Source: Candidatus Burarchaeum sp. | GTDB lineage: Archaea > Micrarchaeota > Micrarchaeia > Burarchaeales > Burarchaeaceae | Length of the DNA stretch: 42,332 bases | Direction of reading: 5' to 3' | Assembly: GCF_030646255.1 (NCBI RefSeq) | Contig: NZ_JAUSNF010000041.1 | Location: forward strand, 1 to 42,332 | Shown: one piece after another, positions 7,838 through 17,315 of the stretch | Position numbering within the stretch: the first letter of the stretch is position 1 | Layout of the letters: every line of letters starts with the position of its first letter | Program-made: the position numbers and the translations under genes | The notes under the pieces: model-generated | The model's input: the letters and a program-made list of their open reading frames with translations, nothing else | What the model was told of the DNA's origin: nothing | The model's database searches: none

Positions 7838-8641
7838 GTGATTGAGCTCCTCTTCGCGCTCAAGCTGCTGGTTGCAATCGGGGTAGTTGTCGGGCTCTCC
7901 ATTATCACCGAGAAATCCAGCCCCAAGCTTGCCGGCCTTATTGCAGGGCTTCCAACCGGCTCAGCCATAACGCTGTTTTTCATAGGCCTGGAAAATGGCG
8001 CAGATTTTGCCTCTGTCAGCGCCATCTATAATATGGAGGGCATTGTTGCAATGCTGTCAGTGCTCTTCATTTATTACAAGACAAGCGCCGCGTTCAAGAG
8101 GCACGGCCTGGCCCTTTCCGCGATATTCTCGGTCGCAGGCTATTTCGTGGCAATATACCTGCTGCACTTCCTTAACCTGAACGCAGTGGGGGCGGTCCTC
8201 CTCCCGCTTGCCGCTATAGTCCTATCAACGTATCTGTTCAGGGAAATACGCGACAGCAAGGTCACGGAGCGGATCAGGCTGGGCTTTGGCGTGCTTTTTG
8301 CGCGGGCAGTTGCGGCTGCGGCAATCATACTGGCAGTAATAGGGACCGCGGGCCTTGCCGGGCCGGAATGGGCCGGCCTGTTCACCGCGTTCCCCACCAC
8401 CACGTTTCCGCTGATATTGATAATCCATTACACCTACGGCGAAAAACAGGTCCATACGATAATAAAGCATTTTCCGGTCGGCCTGGCCTCGCTCATTGCC
8501 TATTCGCTAGTAGTTTCGTTGGCATACCCGGTAATAGGCATATACTATGGCACTGCGGCAGCTTTTGCTTCCGCGTTTTTAGTGTGCATATTCATCTATT
8601 TGCTGCACATGCAAAAAGGTCGGCAGTTTCTCCCGGGTTAG
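7838..8641 (+). CDS. Multi-pass membrane protein (GlpM/DUF3147-like)
   Basis: Repeated TM segments; upstream part of the ORF is antisense to rlmH so GTG 7838 is the likely start. Confidence 0.6.
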   Translation: MIELLFALKLLVAIGVVVGLSIITEKSSPKLAGLIAGLPTGSAITLFFIGLENGADFASVSAIYNMEGIVAMLSVLFIYYKTSAAFKRHGLALSAIFSVAGYFVAIYLLHFLNLNAVGAVLLPLAAIVLSTYLFREIRDSKVTERIRLGFGVLFARAVAAAAIILAVIGTAGLAGPEWAGLFTAFPTTTFPLILIIHYTYGEKQVHTIIKHFPVGLASLIAYSLVVSLAYPVIGIYYGTAAAFASAFLVCIFIYLLHMQKGRQFLPG

Positions 8642-8698
8642 GCGGCACCTACGCATATATAAATCTCGAAACGCATATTTCCATTCCGAAGTGGTCTC

Positions 8699-9463
8699 AT
8701 GGGCGACATAATTATCCCGCATGTTCCAAAAATACGCGTTGCAAGGTCGTATTCAAATGGCATGACATATCCGGAAGCATTCAATGAGTATGGGGGCAGG
8801 TTGGCATCGCATTCTACGCTTCATAGACTCATATATCTTACCGATGCCTACAGTAGCGTATCCGATCCAATACATACGTTTTCACGAGAACTTCTTTTTA
8901 TTTCCGAAGACTTCTGCGAAGGTTTAATTAAAGGAAAGGACATAACAGACAAGCAAACCCTCTGGACTCTTCCTGCATCGTCCTTGGCCGAATGCACAAA
9001 AAATAGTAACTGGGACCCATACGCCCCGGAAACCGGGCTTTTCATAGATCCTATGAAGCTGGAGCAAGACAAAAACCGCATAGTGGTGGTTCCAAAATCA
9101 ATAGTCGTCGTTCCAGAGATCCAGATAAATATAAACAACGGGGACTTCCATGAAGAGACTTGCCTTCCCGTGAAGTACTTTAGGCCAATTATTCCCGGAT
9201 TTGAATGGTGGAATAGAGGGTGGTTATACTGCCCGCCTGGAACTATTCGCCCGGTCATCCGTTCAGTTGTTCGTGGTTCAGGCCAGAACAGCATGTCCTC
9301 TTATCCTCTGCCATCCGTTCGTTTTGCGGTGCTGGAAGTTTTGGATGAGTGGATTACGGATGAGCTGAAAAAACTTGCAGATGAAGCACGAAATGACTTG
9401 AAAAAACTGGCCGAAGTTCCGGCTTCCATAACCGGGCTCATAGATGGCATACTAAAGTACTAA
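8699..9463 (+). CDS. Hypothetical protein
   Basis: 254-aa ORF with TATA-like 'CATATATAAATC' ~40 nt upstream. Confidence 0.6.
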   Translation: MGDIIIPHVPKIRVARSYSNGMTYPEAFNEYGGRLASHSTLHRLIYLTDAYSSVSDPIHTFSRELLFISEDFCEGLIKGKDITDKQTLWTLPASSLAECTKNSNWDPYAPETGLFIDPMKLEQDKNRIVVVPKSIVVVPEIQININNGDFHEETCLPVKYFRPIIPGFEWWNRGWLYCPPGTIRPVIRSVVRGSGQNSMSSYPLPSVRFAVLEVLDEWITDELKKLADEARNDLKKLAEVPASITGLIDGILKY

Positions 9464-9902
9464 TCCCGTGGCAGTCGTCAACAAAATTCAGGCCTGCGCC
9501 AGCACAAGCGCCTTCAACTTTTTCATGAGCCTTTGGGGCCTTTTCAGGCCTTCTGCCAGGAAGACAGAAGTCTTCTCGGCGCTTTTCTGCTGGCCTGCAG
9601 GAAGAGGGAAGAACAGGCGCCTTCGCTCAGGGCTCGCGGGCTGGGGGAAGAAGAACCTTTTCTGCGGGTTTGCTTGTGCGGTCATTTCTCTCACCAATCT
9701 ATGAAATTTTCTCATGGTTATGAACTTCGGACTGGAAAACTAGCGCATGTTCAGTTTTCTCAATCTTTCATTTCAGTCGGCCCAGTCTTTTCGTTCCGTT
9801 CTAGTTCCGCTCTTTCAGTGCATCAGCTTTTAAACATTTCCCGCTTGAACTGCGCGAAAATCTATATAGAAAAAATATAGTCAGTCGTGCAATGCTGCGC
9901 GT

Positions 9903-10205
9903 TCATGCGGCCCCGCCGGGCCTGCGGTTTGTTATTTTGTAGAATCCGTACAAGATGACTGCAAAGGTAATGGCAGCGATTGCAAATAGCTCTGGAGAGA
10001 TGCGCGATGGGATGCCGAGGTATGTGCCGAGCTGGCTGCCTGCATTAAAGATGGAAGTTTTCATGGATTCGAAGACTATTGCAGTATCTGCCGGCCTGAA
10101 AAACAGGAGCACTATGAGCAAGGCTATCAGGAGTACTAGCAGCACCTTGGAGCCCTTCAGCATCAGCTCTCCCAACGCCCCAAACATGTCATCAAAATAC
10201 GGCAT
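9903..10205 (-). CDS. Small membrane protein, two TM segments
   Basis: Hydrophobic segments in 100-aa ORF. Confidence 0.55.
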   Translation of the reverse strand: MPYFDDMFGALGELMLKGSKVLLVLLIALLIVLLFFRPADTAIVFESMKTSIFNAGSQLGTYLGIPSRISPELFAIAAITFAVILYGFYKITNRRPGGAA

Positions 10206-10215
10206 ATTTCCGCCC

Positions 10216-10890
10216 CTACTTCGCTTGCGCGCCCTCAGCAGGCTCCTGCGTGGCGCCCGTCATGTTGTCCTCCTCCGAGAGGAACATGTAGTTGGCCTTC
10301 GAAAGCTTCTGATAGAAGTCGAGTTCGTGCGCATATGCATCCTTTTCCTGTACCAGCCTCTCAAGGCCCACCCACATTGAGAACCAGCCGAATGGCACGA
10401 GCAGGACCTCTATGAATGATGCGAGCTGGCCAATCACTTCAGGAAGATTTGCGATGTAGGCGTATCCGAAAAGAGCCGCCAGTCCTGCAACCATGAAGTT
10501 TATGCCGCTGCGGCGCCGCCTCTTGTCCTTCTGCTCAAAATCCTTTACCTCGCCGAGGAAGTAGGTCCGCAGGCGCCTTATTATGCGGCTTTCGGCCTTC
10601 TCATCGCGCAGGGCCTTGGGCATGAAAAAGCGTATCTCGAAATTGCCCTTCACGTCAGTGTGCGTGCGCCTCTCGAGCTCCTTCAGCAGGTCGGCCGATA
10701 TCTCCCTTTCAGCGTGGGGCCGCGGGTCGAAGTCCGAGTAGATGTCGTCGTAGGTGTCAAGTGCGATGCTGATGTCGCGTATTGCGATTACGGCCTGCTC
10801 TTTTAGCTCCTCTTTTTTGTCGGCCTCGCGCTTCCTGGCCTCGTCCTTTTTCTCGGCCGCCTTCTCGGCCTGCTTTTCCTCTGGTGCCAT
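10216..10890 (-). CDS. Membrane protein with charged N-terminal helix
   Basis: Lys/Glu-rich N-terminus and two TM segments. Confidence 0.6.
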   Translation of the reverse strand: MAPEEKQAEKAAEKKDEARKREADKKEELKEQAVIAIRDISIALDTYDDIYSDFDPRPHAEREISADLLKELERRTHTDVKGNFEIRFFMPKALRDEKAESRIIRRLRTYFLGEVKDFEQKDKRRRRSGINFMVAGLAALFGYAYIANLPEVIGQLASFIEVLLVPFGWFSMWVGLERLVQEKDAYAHELDFYQKLSKANYMFLSEEDNMTGATQEPAEGAQAK

Positions 10891-10942
10891 GGACGGCTTT
10901 CGATTGAACGGTTTTTAAACAAATGCCTACAAATGCAGAAGC

Positions 10943-12424
10943 ATGCACACTACTAGGCGTGAGAGGGACGCGATAGGCGAGGTGCAGGTGCCTTCTGATG
11001 CATACTACGGTGCATTCACTGCCCGCGCCCTCGCCAACTTTCAATTGAGCGGCATGCGCGCGAAGCCAGTGTTTATACGGGCCCTTGCGCTCACGAAGAA
11101 AGCTGCGGCGCAGGCTAATGCAGAGCTCGGCATGCTCGATGCGAAAAGCGCCGCGGCAATCTGCAAGGCCGCAGACGAGGTTTTGGCAGGCAAGCTCGAC
11201 TCCGAGTTCCCGCTCGACGCCTTCCAGGCAGGCGCAGGCACGCCGTTCAACATGAACATGAATGAGGTGCTTGCTAACCGTGCGAATGAGCTGCTGGGTG
11301 GCCCGCTTTCCGCTTCGGGCGGAAAGGGGCCCCTCCCACTTTCTCCAAGCGGAGAAAGGGGCACCATTCCGCAGCGGCGGAATGAGTGTTCTGCGAAGCA
11401 GAAAGTGGGCAGGAAAGGCGAGTACAAGCCCGTGCATCCGAATGACCATGTTAATCTGGGCCAGTCGAGCAATGACGTTATTCCGACGGTCGTAAGGCTC
11501 TCTGTGATGTTGAATGCGCGCGGGCTGGTTAAGGAAGGGCGGGAGCTCGAAGCCGCACTGCAGAAGAAGGCGCGCGAGTTCGGCGATGTGAAAAAGCTTG
11601 GCAGAACTCACCTGCAGGATGCTGTGCCCACAACTTTGGGCAATGAGTTCAATGCTTATGCGAGCGCGCTGCGGCGCGATGTTGATGAACTGGAGTGCGC
11701 ACTTGATAGGCTTGGCGAGCTTGGAATAGGGGGAACTGCACTGGGCACGGGCATAAATGCGCACCCTCAGTTTAAGGAGAAGATTGTACTGTATCTCAGC
11801 AAGCTTACGCAACTCAAGCTGCGCTCATCAAAAGAAACAGTCGAGCTGGCGCAGAACATGAATGCATTCCTGCAGTTCTCGGGCGCGCTGCGCATGCTTG
11901 CGGTTACCTTGGCCCGTGCGGCCAATGACTTGAAGCTTCTGTCGTCAGGCCCGCGCGGAGGGCTGGGCGAACTCATCCTGCCCGAGGTCGAGCCAGGCTC
12001 TTCCATAATGCCTGGCAAGGTCAATCCGTCAATACCTGAGGCGGTTGAGATGTGCGCCTACCATGTGATGGGAAGCGACCGCGCAGTGGAACTTGCGTGC
12101 AAGTCTGGCCAGTTGGACCTGAATACAAATACGCCGCTGATAGCACATGAGCTGCTAGGCTCTGTTGAACTAATGGAAAACTGCTGCCGCATGTTCCGCG
12201 AGAAGTGCGTGGTCGGGATAAGGGCGGACAGAAAGCGCATAGCAGAAATTTATATCAAGAGCAACACATATGTAACTGCACTCACGCCAAGGCTAGGCTA
12301 TGCAAAAGTTGCGGAACTCGTGAAGGAGTCCTTGCGCACAGGCAAAGGAGTGAAGGAGCTCGTACTTGAAAAGGGGCTGATGAGCGAAAAGGAGATTGAA
12401 AAAATATTAATGGAGATTGCATGA
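10943..12424 (+). CDS. Fumarate hydratase class II / aspartate ammonia-lyase family enzyme
   Basis: 'KPVHPNDHVNLGQSSND', 'GRTHLQDAVPTTLGNEF', 'GSSIMPGKVNPSIPE' signatures; carries an in-frame extra segment. Confidence 0.93.
   Translation: MHTTRRERDAIGEVQVPSDAYYGAFTARALANFQLSGMRAKPVFIRALALTKKAAAQANAELGMLDAKSAAAICKAADEVLAGKLDSEFPLDAFQAGAGTPFNMNMNEVLANRANELLGGPLSASGGKGPLPLSPSGERGTIPQRRNECSAKQKVGRKGEYKPVHPNDHVNLGQSSNDVIPTVVRLSVMLNARGLVKEGRELEAALQKKAREFGDVKKLGRTHLQDAVPTTLGNEFNAYASALRRDVDELECALDRLGELGIGGTALGTGINAHPQFKEKIVLYLSKLTQLKLRSSKETVELAQNMNAFLQFSGALRMLAVTLARAANDLKLLSSGPRGGLGELILPEVEPGSSIMPGKVNPSIPEAVEMCAYHVMGSDRAVELACKSGQLDLNTNTPLIAHELLGSVELMENCCRMFREKCVVGIRADRKRIAEIYIKSNTYVTALTPRLGYAKVAELVKESLRTGKGVKELVLEKGLMSEKEIEKILMEIA
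11303..11413 (+). repeat. Multi-hairpin palindromic insertion within fumarase/aspartase CDS
   Basis: Perfect short inverted repeats at 306-313/319-326, 339-346/351-358, 365-372/377-384, 389-394/398-403 (offset 11000), plus 335-343/401-409. Confidence 0.8.
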
Positions 12425-12633
12425 GAATTGGAATTCTGGCCATATTTGCGATGATGCTACTTTTTGCGGCTGCCTTTGCGGCCGAAACCGCTGCAGAAGC
12501 ACCGGCAGGAGCCGAGGCAGAACAAGGCATCAGCGTTGGAGCGGGATCGCAGCTCATTGTGATTGGTGTAGTTGCCACAGTCCTTGTATTTGTGATAATC
12601 TATTTCCTGCTGTCACTGAGAAAGCACGGCTGA
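12421..12633 (+). CDS. Small secreted/membrane protein with signal peptide and C-terminal TM
   Basis: ATGA overlap with upstream gene; signal peptide and TM. Confidence 0.6.
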   Translation: MRIGILAIFAMMLLFAAAFAAETAAEAPAGAEAEQGISVGAGSQLIVIGVVATVLVFVIIYFLLSLRKHG

Positions 12634-13197
12634 AATACGCTTGTCGAGCTTCCCATTCCCGCCGCGGAAAACAACGCGCCACTCTGCACGGCTTTTCCGG
12701 AAATCCAACACGCCTATTTCCTCTATCACACCGTCTCTCAGAAGTTCTATCTTGAGCTGGCCGGTGCTTTCATCACGTGAGCAGTTCAACTTATTGTAGC
12801 TGCCATCGGCATAATCGCAGAGAATTTTTGCTATTTTGAAAGCATCCGCGTTAATTTCCTGAGCGCTGTGCTTATCGCCAACTTTGCCAATATTTTTCAG
12901 CATCAATTTCGCAAGCCAAATGGTTTTCTGCCAGACAGTATCAGGCTGCTCGACTACGGCATTTTCACCATTCGGAAGCGCTTTCGATTCCGCATCACTA
13001 GCAAGTGCCTTTAGACTTCGCAGGAGCCCTTGGGTTTCGGGGGATTCGAAATCTTCCCGCTTTTCAGCAGTATATCTAATTGACTCTGTAAGTACATACA
13101 CTGCTTCTGCCAGCTCATACTTCGTAGGCGCAGGTTCGCGCTTGTTTATAGTAATAAATAACCTATCAACCGGTCTGGCAGGCTTTGCTTGCACCAT
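12613..13197 (-). CDS. Hypothetical protein
   Basis: 194-aa ORF. Confidence 0.55.
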   Translation of the reverse strand: MVQAKPARPVDRLFITINKREPAPTKYELAEAVYVLTESIRYTAEKREDFESPETQGLLRSLKALASDAESKALPNGENAVVEQPDTVWQKTIWLAKLMLKNIGKVGDKHSAQEINADAFKIAKILCDYADGSYNKLNCSRDESTGQLKIELLRDGVIEEIGVLDFRKSRAEWRVVFRGGNGKLDKRISAVLSQ

Positions 13198-13252
13198 GCC
13201 AAAACTTTATGCGTGAGGAAATTTATAAGCGTATGGCAGCCTGCGCGAGAGA

Positions 13253-14755
13253 TTATACGTCCTCGCCAGTCAAGTTGCGCGCCAGCTCGACAAGGAGCCG
13301 CACGCCAACGCCCGTTGCGCCCGACTGCCTGAAGGGCTTGTCCCGCGTCATCCAGGAAGTTCCTGCTATATCTAGGTGAGCCCACTTGGTCTTCTCGTTC
13401 AGGAAGTTCCACACAAAGCAGGCCGCGGTTATCGTGCCCGCATCGCCCACTTCCGAGCCGATGTTCTTCACGTCAGCCACCTTGCTCTTGACCATGTCCT
13501 TGTACTCGTCCCAGAAGGGCAGCGCCCAGCAGCGCTCGTGCACTGCCTGGCCTGCAGTAATTACTGCCTCTCTGAGCTTGTCATCATTGCTGAGCAAACC
13601 AGTGGCGTGCTCGCCGAAGCATACTGAGACCGCGCCTGTAAGCGTTGCGATGTCGACTAAGTAATCTGATTTGTAGTTCTTCTCGGCATAGGCTACCGCA
13701 TCCGCAAGCACCATCCTGCCCTCGGCATCCGTATTGAGCACCTCAATAGTCTTGCCATTCATCGCCTTCACAATATCGCCCGGCCTCTGCGCGCTTCCGC
13801 TTGGCATGTTCTCGCACAGGGGCATTACGCCCACTATATGAAGAGGAACCTTCAGCCTTGCAAGCGCAATCATCGCGCCGGCAACTGCCGCTGCGCCCGC
13901 CATGTCGCCCTTCATCTCGTCCATTCCCTTCGAGGGCTTGAGCGAGATGCCGCCGCTGTCGAATGTGATGCCCTTGCCTACCAGGCAGAGCGTGGGCTTT
14001 CCGGCAGCCTTCCGGCCGTACTCAAGCACTACGAGGCGCGGAGGTGAAGTGCTGCCGACGCCCACTGCCAGCATCGCGTTCATTTCCATGTGCTTCATCG
14101 CCTTTTCATCAAAAATCCGTACGCCCAGCCCGGCCTTTGAGGCCTCGCGCCTTATTTTTTCGGCCAGCTCGGGCGGCCTCTTGAGGTTCGAAGGATAGTT
14201 CGCAAGGTCGCGCGTGAATTTCAGGCTCTCGGAGAGAATGCGGGCCTCATCGGCATCTTTCTTCATGGACTCGGCATCATCTGCGAATGGGCACAAAACT
14301 TCAATGCGAGCAAGCTCCTTTTCCTCCTCATCTTCGTCTTCCGCTCTGCCTCGTGACTTGCTCTTGAACTCGTCAAACTTGTAGAGCGCATTCAGCGCAC
14401 CCTCGCACACAGTCTTGGCAGGCCTTTCAATTTTCGTGCCCGCTGTTTCCGGCAGCATAAAGGCAACTGACGTCATTTCCTCTGAGCGCGCACACTGGGC
14501 AGCCCGGCCCGCAGTGCCATAGACTGTGTATGAATCAGCCTTTTCGCGCTTGCCCAGACCTGCTAGAAGTATGTGCTTGCACTTGAAGCCCGAGGGCGCG
14601 CGCACAATGTTGATTTCGCCCTTCTTGCCCTTGAACCGTTCCTCCTTCGCGAGCTTTGCAATGCCCTGCATGAGGTCGAGGTCCTCGAATGAAAATACAA
14701 CCAGTGCATCGGATGCGTTTGCACGCACTTCGCCTACCTTGACGTCAAGCTTCAT
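13253..14755 (-). CDS. pepA: Leucyl aminopeptidase (M17)
   Basis: 'LVGKGITFDSGGISLKP', 'MKGDMAGAAAV', 'NTDAEGRMVLADAVAYAE'; start at MKLDVKVGE. Confidence 0.92.
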   Translation of the reverse strand: MKLDVKVGEVRANASDALVVFSFEDLDLMQGIAKLAKEERFKGKKGEINIVRAPSGFKCKHILLAGLGKREKADSYTVYGTAGRAAQCARSEEMTSVAFMLPETAGTKIERPAKTVCEGALNALYKFDEFKSKSRGRAEDEDEEEKELARIEVLCPFADDAESMKKDADEARILSESLKFTRDLANYPSNLKRPPELAEKIRREASKAGLGVRIFDEKAMKHMEMNAMLAVGVGSTSPPRLVVLEYGRKAAGKPTLCLVGKGITFDSGGISLKPSKGMDEMKGDMAGAAAVAGAMIALARLKVPLHIVGVMPLCENMPSGSAQRPGDIVKAMNGKTIEVLNTDAEGRMVLADAVAYAEKNYKSDYLVDIATLTGAVSVCFGEHATGLLSNDDKLREAVITAGQAVHERCWALPFWDEYKDMVKSKVADVKNIGSEVGDAGTITAACFVWNFLNEKTKWAHLDIAGTSWMTRDKPFRQSGATGVGVRLLVELARNLTGEDV

Positions 14756-14807
14756 AGTTCCCACCGGAGCTAATTTCGAAAGCAGGTTTAAAACAGTATC
14801 TTGGTGG

Positions 14808-15149
14808 TTATGCGCGTGCCGCAATCCTGCGCGGAACGGATTCTTGCAGTTCCAAATCAGCATAAGCTGATGCTAGCTTGAAGTTAGTTTCCTGAAGCGC
14901 CTTGACTAACGGGCTTTCAGTGTTCAGCCTGTAAAGTTCGGCGCGGCCTATCTCGCGCGATTTCACAATCATGCCGCGCGCCATCAAATCCTTCCAGATT
15001 TTTTCAATCGTTATGCGGGATATGCCGACCTCTGCCGCCACCTGGCTCTTGGAATAGTCGAACCTGTCGAATGTGAGGAAGAAGCCTAGGACCTTGAGGT
15101 AGGGCGAGGAGCCTAGGATATTTGTGAAGATTGTTTGATTGGTCTTCAT
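14808..15149 (-). CDS. Winged-helix transcriptional regulator
   Basis: 'YSKSQVAAEVGISRITIEKIWKDLMARGMIVKSREIGRAELYRLN'. Confidence 0.75.
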   Translation of the reverse strand: MKTNQTIFTNILGSSPYLKVLGFFLTFDRFDYSKSQVAAEVGISRITIEKIWKDLMARGMIVKSREIGRAELYRLNTESPLVKALQETNFKLASAYADLELQESVPRRIAARA

Positions 15150-15161
15150 TATTATCTCCAG

Positions 15162-16733
15162 TTAATGCTTGAAGTGCCTCGTGCCCGTGAAAACCATCGC
15201 AAGCCCGTACTCGTTCGCGGCTGCAATCACATCAGCATCGCGGATTGAACCGCCGGGCTGTATGATTGCGCTCACGCCCGCCTTGGCCGCAAATTCCACT
15301 GTGTCGCGGAACGGGAAGAAGGCGTCGCTCGCCATCGCCGTGCCCTTCACCTCGAGCTTCGCGTCCCGCGCCTTCTCAATCGCTATCTTGCACGCATCCA
15401 CGCGGCTCATCTGGCCCGCGCCTATGCCCACAATCTGGTCCTCGCGCGCGAACACGATGGCATTTGACTTGACGTGCTTTGCGAGAATGTAGGCAAAGCC
15501 GAGCGCCTTCTTTTCATAATCGCTTGGAGCGCGCTTGCTCACGACATTGAACTTCGGGTTGAGCGGGTCTATTGGGAAATAGTCGCTCTGCTGGTAGAGC
15601 ATGCCGCCCAGGATGCTCCTGAAGTCTGTCTCGCCCTCGGCCGGCTCCATGAGCCCGCTTATGTCGAGTATGCGCCTGCTCTTCTTCTGCTTCAGAAGTT
15701 CGAGTGCCGCGGGTTCGTAGCCTGGCGCGAGCACAACCTCGATGAACTGCGGGCCCATTGCCTCCGCAGTCGCCAAATCCACCTTGCGCGTAAATGCAAC
15801 AACGCCGCCATAGGCAGACATGGAGTCAGTGGCAAGCGCCTTCTCATAGCTCTCGCGCAAGGTTTTGCCGAGCGCTGCGCCGCATGGGTTGTTGTGCTTG
15901 AGAATTGCAGTGGCGACGCGCGAGCGCAGGTCGCGTATGAGCATCAGGGCTGAATTAGTGTCCAGCAAATTATTGTAAGAGAGCTGCTTGCCTGCGAGCG
16001 ATTGGATACATGCTAGAAGGGGCTTCCTGCTTTCACCGTTGCAATAGACTGCGGCCTTCTGGTGCGGGTTCTCGCCGTACCTCAAATCCTGCACCTTCCT
16101 GAAGCGCATGACCAGCGTGTTCGGGAACATTTCGTCCTCGGCACCGGCTTTCGCAAAGTGCTTGCTAATCTGGTAATCATACTCGCTCGTGCGCTCGAAT
16201 GCGTGCAGCATGAGCCGCTTGCGCAGCTCGGCTGAAAGCTTGCCCTCATTGGCCTTCAGGTCAGCCAGCACAGGTGCATACTGCGAGGGCTCGACCACAA
16301 CTGCTACATGGTCAAAATTCTTGGCAGCCGCCCTGATGAGCGCAGGCCCGCCGATGTCTATCATCTCAATGCCCGGTTCCTTCTCGAACGGGTAGAGGTT
16401 GATTACTACCAGGTCTATCGGCCTGATGCCGTTCTTCTCCGCCTCGGCCTCGTGCTTCTTGTCCCCGCGCTTGTAGAGTATTCCCCCGTGTATGAGCGGG
16501 TGCAGCGTCTTCACGCGGCCCTCGAAGAGCTCCGGGAAGCCGGTAATGTCCGAAACTTCGGTAACCTTCAGGCCTGCCTTGCGCAGCGCGCTTGCAGTGC
16601 CTCCTGTGGATATGAGTTCAACGCCGAGCTTTGCCAGCTCCTTTGAGAAATCGGCTATGCCTGACTTATCGTAAACGGTTATTAGAGCTCGCTTGACCTG
16701 TAACACGATTACTGCTATTACGCTGCAAAACAT
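15162..16733 (-). CDS. purH: Bifunctional AICAR transformylase / IMP cyclohydrolase
   Basis: 'KRALITVYDKSGI', 'ELISTGGTASALRKAGL', 'DLRYGENPHQKAAVY', 'KHNNPCGAA', 'AMASDAFFPFRDTVEFAAKAG', 'QPGGSIRD'. True start likely the internal GTG near VLQVKRALI. Confidence 0.93.
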   Translation of the reverse strand: MFCSVIAVIVLQVKRALITVYDKSGIADFSKELAKLGVELISTGGTASALRKAGLKVTEVSDITGFPELFEGRVKTLHPLIHGGILYKRGDKKHEAEAEKNGIRPIDLVVINLYPFEKEPGIEMIDIGGPALIRAAAKNFDHVAVVVEPSQYAPVLADLKANEGKLSAELRKRLMLHAFERTSEYDYQISKHFAKAGAEDEMFPNTLVMRFRKVQDLRYGENPHQKAAVYCNGESRKPLLACIQSLAGKQLSYNNLLDTNSALMLIRDLRSRVATAILKHNNPCGAALGKTLRESYEKALATDSMSAYGGVVAFTRKVDLATAEAMGPQFIEVVLAPGYEPAALELLKQKKSRRILDISGLMEPAEGETDFRSILGGMLYQQSDYFPIDPLNPKFNVVSKRAPSDYEKKALGFAYILAKHVKSNAIVFAREDQIVGIGAGQMSRVDACKIAIEKARDAKLEVKGTAMASDAFFPFRDTVEFAAKAGVSAIIQPGGSIRDADVIAAANEYGLAMVFTGTRHFKH

Positions 16734-16752
16734 TTAAGAGCTTTGGGCGAGC

Positions 16753-17118
16753 GTGTTGGCTAAAACGTTCATGGATTCCGGGGTGTTGCTTATGGCAGGC
16801 GGAAACGGGCAGGGTCCTTTGTTGGTTGTATCAGGCGCAAATGGAGTGGGTTCTTGGAGGGGCGGCACACGTAGACTGGGCAGCAGGTGGACGGGCAGGA
16901 ATGGCATTAACCCGCGAACAACGACGACAGTTGGCATAGCTGAATGGCGGAAAGTTGACGCGCATGCACTGATGAAAATGACCGAAGAGAAGCCGAAGAA
17001 GTCGGACGTGCAACCTAGCGGGAAGAAGGCCGGGAAAGGCAACGGACGGGCGCGCAAGGGCGACAAAAGCAGCGGCGAAACAGTATACTGCGCATACCAG
17101 GACCAGGACAAGTTCTAG
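16753..17118 (+). CDS. Hypothetical Gly-rich basic protein
   Basis: 121-aa ORF only. Confidence 0.4.
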   Translation: MLAKTFMDSGVLLMAGGNGQGPLLVVSGANGVGSWRGGTRRLGSRWTGRNGINPRTTTTVGIAEWRKVDAHALMKMTEEKPKKSDVQPSGKKAGKGNGRARKGDKSSGETVYCAYQDQDKF

Positions 17119-17315
17119 CTGTGCAACCGGGCATGGGCCCAATCAAACGCTTAAAAATGTGGAAAGGCATGATTTGGGCAGGGTGTTGATGTGAAGCAAG
17201 GGGCAAAAAACTGGTTCTTATTCCTAACTCTGCGAATGGCTCATATCAAAATAATGCTGTAGGTAACTCGCATGGGGCGCTCACGTCTAGATCGGGCGGA
17301 CAGGACGCTGGAGGA

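Noticed and set aside
10920-10960. Upstream ATGs before the fumarase considered as another N-terminal echo
   Set aside because: Peptides MPTNAEAC... and MQKHAHY do not match the enzyme N-terminus.
10757-11812. 351-aa minus-strand ORF opposite the fumarase
   Set aside because: Entirely overlaps a clearly conserved enzyme; Arg/His-rich shadow translation.
13376-14870. Plus-strand ORFs opposite the leucyl aminopeptidase gene
   Set aside because: Antisense shadow frames of a GC-rich conserved gene; no independent support.
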